NCBI RefSeq assembly: GCF_016827605.1
Contig: NZ_JAEPJQ010000004.1
Location: 290,509-354,508, forward strand
Length of the DNA stretch: 64,000 nucleotides
Direction of reading: 5' to 3'
Origin: Hyunsoonleella ulvae
Lineage (GTDB): Bacteria; Bacteroidota; Bacteroidia; Flavobacteriales; Flavobacteriaceae
The position numbers and the translations under genes are program-made. Below the pieces are notes generated by a model, which ran no database searches, was not told the origin of the DNA, and saw nothing but the letters and a program-made list of their open reading frames with translations. The stretch's first letter is position 1; each line of letters starts with the position of its first letter. Below, in pieces: positions 10,143 to 18,614 of the stretch.

Positions 10143-10862
10143 TTATTTTGAAGGTGGTATCGTAGGTCGCACTTCTATTTTACTAGGCAATGTTCTTGGA
10201 TGCATTTCTAACAAATCCACCACAAGTTTACCAATATCTTCTATTTGAATTTTCCAAGCATCTTTTTCATTAGGCTCGTTATTATTAAAATGTGTTGAAA
10301 CAGACCCTGGCATTATAGTACTTACTTTTACACCATGTTGCCTTAAATCTAACATTACTGCTTGGGTAAAACCCGTTACTCCAAATTTACTTGCATTATA
10401 CGCTGCACCACCAGCAAAAAAATTAGTGCCCGCTAAACTAGAAATAGTAATAAAGTAACCTTTGGTTTGTTTTAAAGCCTCTACTCCTGCTTTTATAGAA
10501 TAAAACACCCCAGTTAAATTTGTATCGATAACTGCATTCCAGTCTTCGACAGATAAGTTTTCAATACTTCCAAACCTACCTAAACCTGCATTGGCTATAA
10601 GTATATCTAATTGTCCAAAATGACTCATTACAGCTTCAACTGCTTTTTGTTGGCTCTCAAAATTTCTTACATCAGCTGCTATACCAATGGCTTTTGCATC
10701 TGTTGAAATAGTTCTATTTAGAGTATCTGCAGCTTCTTTTGCAGCCACTTCACTCCTACTGGTTATAGCTACATTTACACCTTTTTGCATTAATGCTTCG
10801 GCAGCACCATACCCAATACCTTTTGACCCTCCTGTAATTAAGGCGACTTTATTTTGAATCAT
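10143..10862 (-). CDS. SDR-family oxidoreductase (3-oxoacyl-ACP reductase-like)
   Basis: Classical short-chain dehydrogenase/reductase of 239 aa. The Rossmann motif TGGSKGIG is at residues 10-17, NAG at the NNAG-equivalent position (ILIANAGLG), the catalytic Ser in ISSLAG and the YNASK catalytic Tyr/Lys. It should reduce or oxidise a carbonyl/alcohol with NAD(P)H; the substrate cannot be inferred. It lies 33 bases after the DUF4136 lipoprotein gene on the same strand, so the two are probably one transcript. It converges with the M64 peptidase gene. Confidence 0.92.
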   Translation of the reverse strand: MIQNKVALITGGSKGIGYGAAEALMQKGVNVAITSRSEVAAKEAADTLNRTISTDAKAIGIAADVRNFESQQKAVEAVMSHFGQLDILIANAGLGRFGSIENLSVEDWNAVIDTNLTGVFYSIKAGVEALKQTKGYFITISSLAGTNFFAGGAAYNASKFGVTGFTQAVMLDLRQHGVKVSTIMPGSVSTHFNNNEPNEKDAWKIQIEDIGKLVVDLLEMHPRTLPSKIEVRPTIPPSK

Positions 10863-10895
10863 CTCTACAATTTTTGATTTTAGTAATATATGAAG

Positions 10896-11417
10896 TTAAT
10901 TAAATAAAGGGTATTTCTTAAATACCTTTTCTACTATTGCAGCAAATTGTTCTTCTCGCTTAATAGGTGTAGCTCTGGGGTTATAACTAGATTCGCTATT
11001 GGCTTGCCAGAATAGTTGCTTGTTTGTAGCATCTACAAAATCAAATGTGAGTTGTCTAGTCATTTTAGATTGACCTATAGGTAGTCCTATAGATATACCA
11101 CCACCTACATTACCGCCACCGCCACCAACACCAACGCCTACAGTTTCTCTTTGTACGTTACGAAACTCTTCACTTTTAATGTCTATTAAAAAATCAGGGG
11201 TTTCAGAAATTGTAAATCCGCTAGCCTTAAGTTTAGCGTCTATAGCATCCAACAAGCGTTTTGTATCCAGTTCGCTTAGTCCAGTTTCCATATCCCCAAA
11301 ATACTGATAGGTTTTGTATTTTGAAAAGTCTACAGCCTTATCATAATCATAATTCACGTAAATTGGTGCGCAAGATAGGGCTGTAAATACTATCATTAGC
11401 GCTAAGAGTCGTCTCAT
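10896..11417 (-). CDS. DUF4136 lipoprotein
   Basis: Lipoprotein of 173 aa with signal peptide and lipobox ending at Cys16 (FTALSCAP). The body matches the DUF4136 family: the opening NYDYDKAVDFSKYKTYQYF, then SELDTKRLLDAID and a middle glycine-rich linker (GVGVGGGGGNVGGG), followed by LTFDFVDATNKQLFWQ and a closing KVFKKYP. The family is common in Bacteroidota and has no proven function; it is probably anchored in the outer membrane. The gene is upstream of the SDR gene on the same strand. Confidence 0.88.
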   Translation of the reverse strand: MRRLLALMIVFTALSCAPIYVNYDYDKAVDFSKYKTYQYFGDMETGLSELDTKRLLDAIDAKLKASGFTISETPDFLIDIKSEEFRNVQRETVGVGVGGGGGNVGGGISIGLPIGQSKMTRQLTFDFVDATNKQLFWQANSESSYNPRATPIKREEQFAAIVEKVFKKYPLFN

Positions 11418-11626
11418 AATGCTTATTTTTGATTAAAATTAGTCAAAAATTATTCCATTTTATAACTTATAAAATAAAACTATTGAAGAAACCTTTTCGC
11501 CCAGAGCCTTAAAAATAATTACCGATTGGATTAATGAGCGGTTTTAGCAAATACACCCGCATTAGGGATTAGGTCACGCCATCGTGTGATTGAAGCTCCT
11601 CTCAGAGAGTGACTGCTTAAAGCCCG

Positions 11627-11666
11627 ACCCTACCTAAGGAGGGTAACCTGCCTACCAGCAGGCAGG
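11627..11666. repeat. Two short inverted repeats downstream of obg
   Basis: Between the DUF4136 gene and the end of obg lie two GC-richer hairpins in otherwise AT-rich DNA: ACCCT/AGGGT (11627-11631 with 11640-11644) and CCTGCCT/AGGCAGG (11647-11653 with 11660-11666, six-base loop). No T-run follows on the obg strand, so this is not a canonical terminator. The sequence resembles dispersed palindromic repeats of flavobacterial intergenic regions. The rest of 11418-11670 shows no coding potential. Confidence 0.5.
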
Positions 11667-11670
11667 CACA

Positions 11671-12669
11671 CTAATCATTCAAAATACCCCAAAGCTTATC
11701 TTTAAGTTCTGTAATACCTTGTTGCGCTACAGAGGAAATAAACAAATAAGGTATGGGAAGTGTGTTATCTAACTCGGTTTTAAGCTCATTTTTTAACTCG
11801 CTGTCTAGCATATCGCTTTTAGAAATAGCTATTAAGCGTTCTTTATCCAGCATTTCTGGGTTGTAACGACGTAATTCATCTAAAAGAACATCGTATTGCT
11901 TTTTAATATTATCAGCATCAGCAGGAATTAAAAACAATAGTACAGAATTACGTTCTATGTGTCGTAAAAAGTAATGTCCCAAACCTTTTCCCTCGGCAGC
12001 TCCTTCAATAATCCCTGGAATATCTGCCATTACAAAGGTTTTAAAATCTCTGTATTCTACAATACCTAAGTTAGGTTTAAGCGTAGTAAACTCGTAATCT
12101 GCAATTTTGGGTTTAGCTGAAGTGATTACTGAAAGCAATGTTGATTTTCCAGCATTTGGAAAACCTACAAGTCCTACATCTGCCAGTACCTTTAGCTCCA
12201 TGGTAATATACTTTTCTTCCATGGGTAAACCAGGTTGCGCATAACGTGGCGTTTGGTTGGTGGACGATTTAAAATGCCAATTTCCTAAGCCTCCTTTTCC
12301 TCCTTCAACAATAATTTTTTCTTGTCCGTGTTCGGTAATTTCAAAGATTACGGCATTGGTTTCGGTATCCCGAACTACAGTTCCCAGAGGCACATCAATA
12401 TAGGCGTCTTCGCCATCTGCTCCTGTACTTCTACTTTTGCTACCATGCTCGCCATGACCTGCGCGAATATGCTTTTTAAACTTTAAGTGATGTAGCGTCC
12501 AAAGGTTAGAATTTCCTCTAATGACTACGTGTCCTCCGCGTCCACCATCGCCTCCATCTGGCCCACCTTTAGTAATGTATTTCTCGCGATGTAAATGTGC
12601 AGAGCCTTGACCTCCTTTGCCTGAGGCCACATACATTTTCACATAATCTACAAAATTACCTTCTGTCAT
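11671..12669 (-). CDS. obg: GTPase Obg (ribosome assembly)
   Basis: Essential Obg-family GTPase, 332 aa, acting in 50S subunit maturation and stress control. The glycine-rich Obg fold spans about 1-158 ([30 protein letters not shown]). The G domain follows with G1 GFPNAGKST at 169-177, G2 around [10 protein letters not shown]3 DIPGIIEGA and G4-like AISKSD. There is no long C-terminal extension, as usual in Bacteroidota. The start codon falls inside the end of a small palindromic repeat (12664-12755) that separates obg from the hpt-adk gene upstream on the same strand. Confidence 0.97.
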   Translation of the reverse strand: MTEGNFVDYVKMYVASGKGGQGSAHLHREKYITKGGPDGGDGGRGGHVVIRGNSNLWTLHHLKFKKHIRAGHGEHGSKSRSTGADGEDAYIDVPLGTVVRDTETNAVIFEITEHGQEKIIVEGGKGGLGNWHFKSSTNQTPRYAQPGLPMEEKYITMELKVLADVGLVGFPNAGKSTLLSVITSAKPKIADYEFTTLKPNLGIVEYRDFKTFVMADIPGIIEGAAEGKGLGHYFLRHIERNSVLLFLIPADADNIKKQYDVLLDELRRYNPEMLDKERLIAISKSDMLDSELKNELKTELDNTLPIPYLFISSVAQQGITELKDKLWGILND

Positions 12670-12755
12670 GACTTCTGCTATTTCCGCAAAAGCGGGAATA
12701 TATTTAATTAAAAGTAAATGATTTTATGTGGATTCCCAACTACACAGGAATGACA
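12664..12755 (-). repeat. Small palindromic repeat element, copy 1 (between hpt-adk and obg)
   Basis: A 92-bp segment with inverted ends TGTCAT and ATGACA and two internal hairpins: TTCCGC with GCGG(G)AA near 12682-12698, and ATTCC with GGAAT near 12732-12751. Read on the minus strand, its first 27 bases agree with the first 27 of the element at 17863-17953 at 23 positions, and the rest has the same layout. It fills nearly the whole gap between two genes, and its far end covers the obg start codon. Confidence 0.65.
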
Positions 12756-12762
12756 AACAAAC

Positions 12763-13872
12763 TTAAAGTTTATCTATAACCGCACTTAAACGTTCTGTAA
12801 TCTCTTCTATACTGCCTACACCGTCAACGGCTATAAACTTATCTTGATCGGTATAATAATCTGCCACGATTGCAGTTTCATCGTAATACACCTTGAGACG
12901 GTTTCTAATAACGCCTTCATCGGCATCATCTGCTCTTCCACTAGTTTTTCCTCTTTCCAACAAACGCTTTACCAAAACCTCATCTTCTACTTCTAGTGCA
13001 ATCATAGCATTAATTTGAGAGTCCTTGCTATCCATTAATTCATCCAAAGCTTTGGCTTGTGCCGTTGTTCTAGGAAAACCATCAAAAAGAAATCCATTGG
13101 CATCTGCATTTTTCTCTACTTCGGCATTTAGCATATCTATAGTAACTTGGTCTGGTACCAGTGCACCTTTGTCTATATAAGATTTGGCAAGCATCCCTAG
13201 AGCTGTTTCATTTTTAATATTGTACCTAAAAACATCTCCAGTAGAAATGTGTACTAGATTATATTTCTCTTTTAAAAAATTAGCTTGTGTGCCTTTACCT
13301 GCTCCCGGAGGGCCAAATAGTACTAAGTTGGTCATGTGTTGTGTTTCTTTAATTTGGTAAACTTCTGGTAAATCCCTACCAAGATTATCATAGTCTAAAC
13401 CGTAACCTACAATAAATTTATTAGGGATTTCCATTCCTATATAATGTAATTTAAAGTCTTTTTTGTATGCTTCAGGTTTATAAAACAGTGTGGCTATTTT
13501 TAATGTCTTTACCTTTTCATTTTTAAAAATACGGTGTACTTCTGCAAGCGTTTTTCCTGTATCTATAATGTCCTCTAAAATAATTACAGTCCTGCCTGTT
13601 AAATCTTGTGTTAATCCAATTAAACGTTGAATATCTTCACTAGATTTTACACCTTCGTAAGACGCCAGTTTTATAAATGTAACTTCGCAAGGTTTAGGAT
13701 ATTTCTTCACAAAATCACTTGCAAACATAAACGAGCCATTTAATATCCCCACAAAAACAGGAATTTCATCTCCAAAATCGTTTGCAATTTCAGTCACCAA
13801 TTTATCTACTGCAGTCTCAATATCTTTTGCAGAAATAAAGGGCTTAAAATATTTATCGTGAAGTTTTATCAC
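12763..13872 (-). CDS. Hypoxanthine phosphoribosyltransferase-adenylate kinase fusion
   Basis: One 369-aa frame encodes two purine enzymes. Residues 1-179 are a hypoxanthine phosphoribosyltransferase: LNGSFMF pyrophosphate loop, ILEDIIDTGKTL PRPP motif at about 99-110, and KFIVGYGLDYD near the end. Residues 180-369 are a full-length adenylate kinase: P-loop GPPGAGKGTQ at 187-196, DGFPRT, and short-lid region RGKTSGRADD. No stop separates them. Met180 (ATG at 13335-13333) sits exactly where a free-standing adk would start, so internal initiation could also yield separate Adk. The fusion joins base salvage (hypoxanthine to IMP) with AMP phosphorylation. It lies upstream of obg on the same strand, across the small repeat. 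Confidence 0.94.
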   Translation of the reverse strand: MIKLHDKYFKPFISAKDIETAVDKLVTEIANDFGDEIPVFVGILNGSFMFASDFVKKYPKPCEVTFIKLASYEGVKSSEDIQRLIGLTQDLTGRTVIILEDIIDTGKTLAEVHRIFKNEKVKTLKIATLFYKPEAYKKDFKLHYIGMEIPNKFIVGYGLDYDNLGRDLPEVYQIKETQHMTNLVLFGPPGAGKGTQANFLKEKYNLVHISTGDVFRYNIKNETALGMLAKSYIDKGALVPDQVTIDMLNAEVEKNADANGFLFDGFPRTTAQAKALDELMDSKDSQINAMIALEVEDEVLVKRLLERGKTSGRADDADEGVIRNRLKVYYDETAIVADYYTDQDKFIAVDGVGSIEEITERLSAVIDKL

Positions 13873-13966
13873 CGTTTACAATTTGAAAAAGGCAAAGATA
13901 GTTAAATGATTTACGATTTGCGATGTTTTGATTTATCATTTGGCTGTAGAATTTGTTATTTAAGTG

Positions 13967-13974
13967 TATTTTTG
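13967..13974 (+). promoter_or_regulatory. Putative promoter (-7 box) for purK-purE
   Basis: TATTTTTG matches the Bacteroidota -7 consensus TAnnTTTG exactly, 34 bases before the purK ATG. A TTTG at 13939-13942 could be the -33 element, but the spacing of 24 is longer than usual. Confidence 0.45.
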
Positions 13975-14008
13975 TGCATCTTTAATTTTAATTCCATAAG
14001 AGTTACTA

Positions 14009-15163
14009 ATGAACTATTTCTCTTCAGATTTCAAACTAGGCATATTAGGTGGAGGACAACTTGGTAAAATGTTGTTATACAACACCAGAAAGTTTGACAT
14101 TTACACCTGTGTTTTAGATGCTAGTGATACTGCTCCTTCTAAGATTGCATGTGATGAATTTCATTTAGGCGATTTAATGGATTATGATGCGGTGTATAAC
14201 TTTGGTAAAAACGTTGATGTTTTAACCATTGAAATTGAAAACGTTAATGTTGATGCCCTAGAAGCTATAGAAAAAGAGGGTGTTAAAGTATATCCCGCCT
14301 CAAAAACCCTGAGAACCATACAAAACAAGGCTACACAAAAATTATTTTATTTGGATAATGATTTGCCTACCGCTCCGTTTACAAGGTTTGCCTATCTATC
14401 AGAAATTGAAGATGCGATAAGTAATGGCGGACTAAGCTTGCCTTTTGTATGGAAAGCGGCACAATTTGGATACGATGGTAATGGCGTAAAAGTAGTAAGA
14501 CAATTATCTGATTTGGAAAATCTACCAAAAGGAGAATGTATCGCTGAGGAATTAATCCCTTTTAAAAATGAATTAGCGGTAATTGTAGCAAGAAACCCAT
14601 CAGGGGAGATAAAAACTTTTCCGGTAGTTGAGATGGAGTTCCATCCAGAAGCTAACCAAGTAGAGTATGTAATTTGTCCTGCCAGAATCCCAGATGACGT
14701 TGCACAAAAAGCTAGAAAAGTTGCCTTGGAGGTATCAAAAGCATGTAATCATGTTGGTTTACTAGCTGTTGAGATGTTTCAAACTGAAAATGATGCTATT
14801 TTAATTAACGAAGTAGCTCCAAGACCCCATAACTCTGGTCACCAAACCATAGAAGCCAGTTATACCTCCCAATTTGAACAACATTTACGCTCTATTTTAG
14901 ATTTACCTTTAGGAAGAACCGACAGTAAAGTTGGTGGTGTGATGGTAAATTTAGTTGGTGCAGAAGGGTACTCTGGAAATGTGGTGTATGAAAACATTGA
15001 AAACATACTAACCATGGATGGTGTTACACCACACATTTACGGCAAAAAACAAACACGCCCATTTAGAAAAATGGGACATGTTACCATTGTTAATGAAGAT
15101 TTAAACGAGGCAAGACGTATTGCAGAAGACGTAAAAAAATCAATAAAAGTAATAAGTGAATAA
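14009..15163 (+). CDS. purK: 5-(carboxyamino)imidazole ribonucleotide synthase PurK
   Basis: ATP-grasp enzyme of 384 aa that carboxylates AIR with ATP and bicarbonate to N5-CAIR in purine synthesis. The N-terminal GILGGGQLGKML is characteristic, the ATP-grasp segment has the strand FVWKAAQFGYDGNGVK, and the metal/phosphate site INEVAPRPHNSGH is intact. Length fits the family. The gene ends one base before the purE start, which catalyses the next step, so the two form an operon. Confidence 0.97.
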   Translation: MNYFSSDFKLGILGGGQLGKMLLYNTRKFDIYTCVLDASDTAPSKIACDEFHLGDLMDYDAVYNFGKNVDVLTIEIENVNVDALEAIEKEGVKVYPASKTLRTIQNKATQKLFYLDNDLPTAPFTRFAYLSEIEDAISNGGLSLPFVWKAAQFGYDGNGVKVVRQLSDLENLPKGECIAEELIPFKNELAVIVARNPSGEIKTFPVVEMEFHPEANQVEYVICPARIPDDVAQKARKVALEVSKACNHVGLLAVEMFQTENDAILINEVAPRPHNSGHQTIEASYTSQFEQHLRSILDLPLGRTDSKVGGVMVNLVGAEGYSGNVVYENIENILTMDGVTPHIYGKKQTRPFRKMGHVTIVNEDLNEARRIAEDVKKSIKVISE

Positions 15164-15164
15164 T

Positions 15165-15647
15165 ATGAAAAAAGTGGGTGTAATAATGGGAAGCAAAAGT
15201 GATCTTCCTGTGATGCAAGATGCGATAGACATCTTAAAAGGTTTTGATATTGAAGTTGAAGTTGATATTGTATCAGCACATCGTACTCCAGAAAAACTAT
15301 TCGATTACGGTAAAAATGCCCATACTAGAGGTTTTGCTGTTGTCATTGCCGGTGCTGGTGGCGCAGCCCATTTACCTGGTATGATAGCGTCTTTATCGCC
15401 ACTTCCAGTAATAGGCGTACCTGTAAAAAGTAGTAATTCTATTGATGGTTGGGATTCTGTACTATCCATTTTACAAATGCCTGGAGGCGTACCCGTAGCT
15501 ACCGTAGCTTTAAATGGTGCTAAAAATGCTGGAATACTTGCTGCACAAATTATAGGAGCTCATGATACATGTGTTCTAGATAAAGTAATAGCGTACAAAG
15601 AAGGCTTAAAAGTTAAGGTTAACCAGTCTGCTAAAGACCTAAAATAG
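15165..15647 (+). CDS. purE: N5-CAIR mutase PurE
   Basis: Class I PurE of 160 aa, converting N5-CAIR to CAIR. The ATG at 15165 is chosen over an in-frame GTG at 15156 that overlaps the purK stop, because the family begins right at KKVGVIMGSKSD. Motifs GSKSDLPVM, SAHRTPE with the conserved His, and the glycine-rich IAGAGGAAHLPGM are present. Partner of PurK in the same transcript. Confidence 0.97.
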   Translation: MKKVGVIMGSKSDLPVMQDAIDILKGFDIEVEVDIVSAHRTPEKLFDYGKNAHTRGFAVVIAGAGGAAHLPGMIASLSPLPVIGVPVKSSNSIDGWDSVLSILQMPGGVPVATVALNGAKNAGILAAQIIGAHDTCVLDKVIAYKEGLKVKVNQSAKDLK

Positions 15648-15648
15648 A

Positions 15649-15675
15649 GAAACCCCGATATAATATCGAGGTTTC
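15649..15675 (+). terminator. Hairpin after purE, possible terminator
   Basis: GAAACC (15649-15654) pairs with GGTTTC (15670-15675), and CGATAT with ATATCG inside, with one mismatch between. It starts two bases after the purE stop. There is no clear T-run, so termination may be weak or factor-dependent. Confidence 0.55.
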
Positions 15676-15756
15676 ATTAGCTATTAACAATAATTCTTAC
15701 GAGTTAAAAGTTAACTCCTCTGAAAAATCAGGGCAAAAATATAAATTAATTATAAA

Positions 15757-15784
15757 TATTTTATTATGCATGCATAATAAAATA
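15757..15784. promoter_or_regulatory. 28-bp perfect palindrome upstream of M3 peptidase gene
   Basis: A perfect dyad with no spacer, centred between 15770 and 15771 on GCATGC, each half 14 bases; the central 20 are TTATTATGCATGCATAATAA. It ends 26 bases before the peptidase ATG, where an operator for a dimeric regulator would lie. The lack of a loop and T-run argues against a terminator. The cognate protein is unknown. Confidence 0.55.
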
Positions 15785-15810
15785 CTGATTTTAACATTTT
15801 TTTATTAAAT

Positions 15811-17847
15811 ATGATTGAATACGCATCGACGAACGGTTTTAATACCCCATATAACACTGCTCCATTTTCTAAAATTAAAGATGAAGATTATCTTCCTGCC
15901 TTTAAAAAAGCCATTGCAGATGCCAAAGCGGAAATAGATAATATTGTAAACAATGAAGCTTTACCTAGTTTTGAGAATACTATTGAAGCTTTAGATTTTT
16001 CTGGAGAAAAACTAGAAAGAATTTCAAGTATATTCTTTAATTTAAATTCTGCCGAAACCAATGAGAATATTCAAAAAATAGCACAAGACGTATCGCCTTT
16101 ACTTTCAGAATTTAGTAATGATATTACCCTAAACGAAGATTTATTTAAACGTGTAAAGTCAATTTACGATGCTAAAAACGACTTAAATCTCACCACAGAA
16201 CAGCAAACCTTATTAGACAAAAAATACAAAAGCTTTTCTAGAAACGGCGCTAACCTCTCCAAAGACAAAAAAGAGGAGCTACGCGACATTGATAAGCAAC
16301 TAAGCAAGCTAAAATTAAAATTTGGAGAAAATGTACTAGCCGAGACTAATGCTTTTGAAATGCTAATAACTGATGAAGCAGATTTATCTGGATTGCCCGA
16401 TGGTGTCAAAGAAGCTGCGAAACAATTAGCAGAATCTAAAGGCAAAGAAGGCTGGTTATTTACTTTAGACTATCCAAGTTACATCCCCTTTGTTTCTTAT
16501 GCAGATAACAGGACACTACGTAAAAAATTAGCATTAGCTGCCGGATCTAAAGGATTTAAAAATAATGATCTTGACAACCAGAGTATTGTTTTAGACATCG
16601 TAAAACTAAGACACAAGCGGGCTAATCTGTTAGGCTATAAAACACATGCGCATTTTGTTTTAGAAGAGCGTATGGCAGAAACACCCGAAAATGTTCAGAA
16701 ATTTTTAAATGAGCTACTGGAAAAAGCAAAACCCGCTGCTGAGCGCGAATTTGCAAGTCTTGAGAATTTTGCCAAAGATTTAGATGGTATCGATCAACTC
16801 CAAAAATGGGATGGGGCTTATTATGCTGAAAAATTAAAACAAAAACTATTTAGTCTAGATGATGAAAAATTAAAACCATACTTTAAACTAGAAAACGTGA
16901 TTAATGGCTCTTTCAAAATAGCTGAAAAGTTATTTGGTTTACATTTTGAGGAAATTAATACCATTGATAAATATCACAATGATGTTTTAACCTATAAAGT
17001 AACTGATAGCAAAGGTAAGTTTGTAGCTATATTTTATGCAGATTATTTTCCAAGACCAGGGAAACGTAATGGTGCGTGGATGACAGTTTACAAACCGCAA
17101 TACATAAAAAACGGAGAAAATAGCAGGCCACACATTTCCATAGTCTGTAACTTCACGAAACCTACTAAAACCAAACCTTCACTATTAACATTTAACGAAG
17201 TTACTACCTTATTTCATGAGTTTGGACATGCGCTGCACGGCATGCTGGCAAACACCACCTACCCAAGTTTATCAGGCACTAGTGTGTTTTGGGATTTTGT
17301 AGAATTGCCAAGTCAGGTTATGGAAAACTGGTGTTATGAAAAAGAGGCTCTTGAATTATTTGCAACACATTATGAGACTGGAGCATTGATTCCGATGGAT
17401 TTAGTTGAAAAAATTAAAGCGTCAGCGACATTCCATGAAGGCATGCAAACCCTGCGCCAACTAAGCTTTGGATTATTGGATATGAGTTGGTACGGACAAG
17501 ACCCTACAGGTATCACAAACGTTAAAGCACATGAAAGTGATGCCTTTAAAAACACTAAACTCTATCCTGATGTTGCAGAAAATTGTATGAGTACCGCTTT
17601 TGCCCATATCTTTCAAGGAGGTTATTCTTCTGGGTATTACAGTTATAAATGGGCAGAAGTTTTAGATGCTGATGCATTTGAATATTTTAAAGAAGAAGGT
17701 ATTTTTAATACAACAGTTGCCAATAAATTTAAAGATAATGTATTAAGCAAAGGTGGGACAGAAAACCCAATGACACTTTATAAACGCTTTAGGGGGCAAG
17801 AGCCTAAGCCTGAGGCTTTACTGAAACGTGCAGGATTGTTGAAATAA
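15811..17847 (+). CDS. M3-family oligopeptidase (Dcp/PrlC type)
   Basis: Zinc oligopeptidase of 678 aa, family M3, without a signal peptide and so probably cytosolic, where it degrades short peptides. Motif HEFGHALHG carries zinc ligands His469 and His473 with Glu470; the third ligand is expected in the downstream FVELPSQVMENW segment. The N-terminus (FNTPYNTAPFSKI) and length match the dipeptidyl carboxypeptidase/oligopeptidase A branch. Dcp and oligopeptidase A cannot be told apart with certainty here. The start is the ATG just after an AT-rich leader containing the perfect palindrome; the gene is a single-gene unit. Confidence 0.93.
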   Translation: MIEYASTNGFNTPYNTAPFSKIKDEDYLPAFKKAIADAKAEIDNIVNNEALPSFENTIEALDFSGEKLERISSIFFNLNSAETNENIQKIAQDVSPLLSEFSNDITLNEDLFKRVKSIYDAKNDLNLTTEQQTLLDKKYKSFSRNGANLSKDKKEELRDIDKQLSKLKLKFGENVLAETNAFEMLITDEADLSGLPDGVKEAAKQLAESKGKEGWLFTLDYPSYIPFVSYADNRTLRKKLALAAGSKGFKNNDLDNQSIVLDIVKLRHKRANLLGYKTHAHFVLEERMAETPENVQKFLNELLEKAKPAAEREFASLENFAKDLDGIDQLQKWDGAYYAEKLKQKLFSLDDEKLKPYFKLENVINGSFKIAEKLFGLHFEEINTIDKYHNDVLTYKVTDSKGKFVAIFYADYFPRPGKRNGAWMTVYKPQYIKNGENSRPHISIVCNFTKPTKTKPSLLTFNEVTTLFHEFGHALHGMLANTTYPSLSGTSVFWDFVELPSQVMENWCYEKEALELFATHYETGALIPMDLVEKIKASATFHEGMQTLRQLSFGLLDMSWYGQDPTGITNVKAHESDAFKNTKLYPDVAENCMSTAFAHIFQGGYSSGYYSYKWAEVLDADAFEYFKEEGIFNTTVANKFKDNVLSKGGTENPMTLYKRFRGQEPKPEALLKRAGLLK

Positions 17848-17862
17848 GTTGATACCTCTTTC

Positions 17863-17953
17863 TGTCATTCCTGCGTAGGCAGGAATCCAATTAGTAGAAA
17901 ACTGAATTCCACATCATACTTCGGTTAAGTTCAGTGGAACAATGCGGATGACA
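17863..17953 (+). repeat. Small palindromic repeat element, copy 2
   Basis: A 91-bp element with inverted ends TGTCAT and ATGACA. It holds one perfect 8-bp hairpin (ATTCCTGC/GCAGGAAT, 17867-17885) and a second inverted pair (TTCCAC/GTGGAA) separated by a longer loop. It matches the copy at 12664-12755 in reverse orientation (23 of the first 27 bases). It lies just after the M3 peptidase stop and could be transcribed with that gene's 3' end. Confidence 0.68.
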
Positions 17954-18025
17954 AATAGCTTAGGGAAGTTTATGGAAACCAAAGCAACTAAAACGAAAAA
18001 ACGGTATTTATTTATAATGAAACAA

Positions 18026-18053
18026 TAAACTTTCAATAATTATTGAAAGTTTA
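18026..18053. promoter_or_regulatory. Operator O1: perfect palindrome at the gbsR-like promoter
   Basis: A 28-bp perfect palindrome with half-sites AACTTTCAA and TTGAAAGTT and a six-base AT spacer (core 18028-18051). Its right half supplies the -33 TTG of the promoter, so a bound regulator would block initiation. The same core recurs at 18615-18638 before the next operon. Confidence 0.72.
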
Positions 18054-18072
18054 GAAATTATTTATATCTTTG
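18043..18072 (+). promoter_or_regulatory. Promoter of the GbsR/MarR-type regulator
   Basis: TTG at 18043-18045, a 19-base spacer and TATCTTTG at 18065-18072 match the Bacteroidota consensus TTG-N19-TAnnTTTG. It overlaps operator O1 and lies 24 bases before the start codon. Confidence 0.72.
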
Positions 18073-18096
18073 TAACAGAATTTAAAATTACTGATT

Positions 18097-18600
18097 TTGG
18101 AATATCAAGAAGCCAAAGAAAAATTTATTAGTACCTGGGGAAGTTTAGGATCTATGTGGGGTATCAATAAAGCTATGGCTCAAATTCAATCATTGTTGTT
18201 CATTTCTACAAAACCATTATCCATGGAAGAGATTATGGAAGAACTTAAAATTTCTCGTGGTAACACTAGCATGAATCTCCGCCAATTAATGGATTGGGGT
18301 ATTGTTACTAAAGAGTTGGTACCAGGGGAACGTAAAGAATTCTTTAGCACAGAAAAAGATGTACAAGAACTAGCGAGGCATATTGCAAAAGAACGTAGCC
18401 GTAGAGAAATAAAACCAGTAATAAAAGTTTTGAAAGAAGTTAGCTCCATTAAAGACGACGGCACTGCAAAAACAAAAGAATTAATTAAACAAACCAAAGC
18501 GTTACATGATTTAGCCGATACTGCTGATTCCCTATTAAACAAAATAGCAAACCAAGAACAAAACTGGATTACTAAATCATTAATGAAATTATTTAAATAA
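18097..18600 (+). CDS. GbsR/MarR-family transcriptional regulator
   Basis: Winged-helix regulator of 167 aa in the GbsR branch of the MarR superfamily. The opening EYQEAKEKFISTWGSLGS and GINKAMAQIQSLLF are typical; the helix-turn-helix is at about 39-75 (MEEIMEELKISRGNTSMNLR) and the wing near VPGERKEFF. A helical dimerisation region with a coiled-coil look follows at 105-155. No ATG is available: the start is taken as TTG at 18097, which gives the family N-terminus; the next Met (residue 20) would cut into the conserved part. It is very likely autoregulated through the palindrome overlapping its promoter, and probably controls the following operon through a second copy. Confidence 0.88.
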   Translation: MEYQEAKEKFISTWGSLGSMWGINKAMAQIQSLLFISTKPLSMEEIMEELKISRGNTSMNLRQLMDWGIVTKELVPGERKEFFSTEKDVQELARHIAKERSRREIKPVIKVLKEVSSIKDDGTAKTKELIKQTKALHDLADTADSLLNKIANQEQNWITKSLMKLFK

Positions 18601-18614
18601 AAAAATTTGAATTT

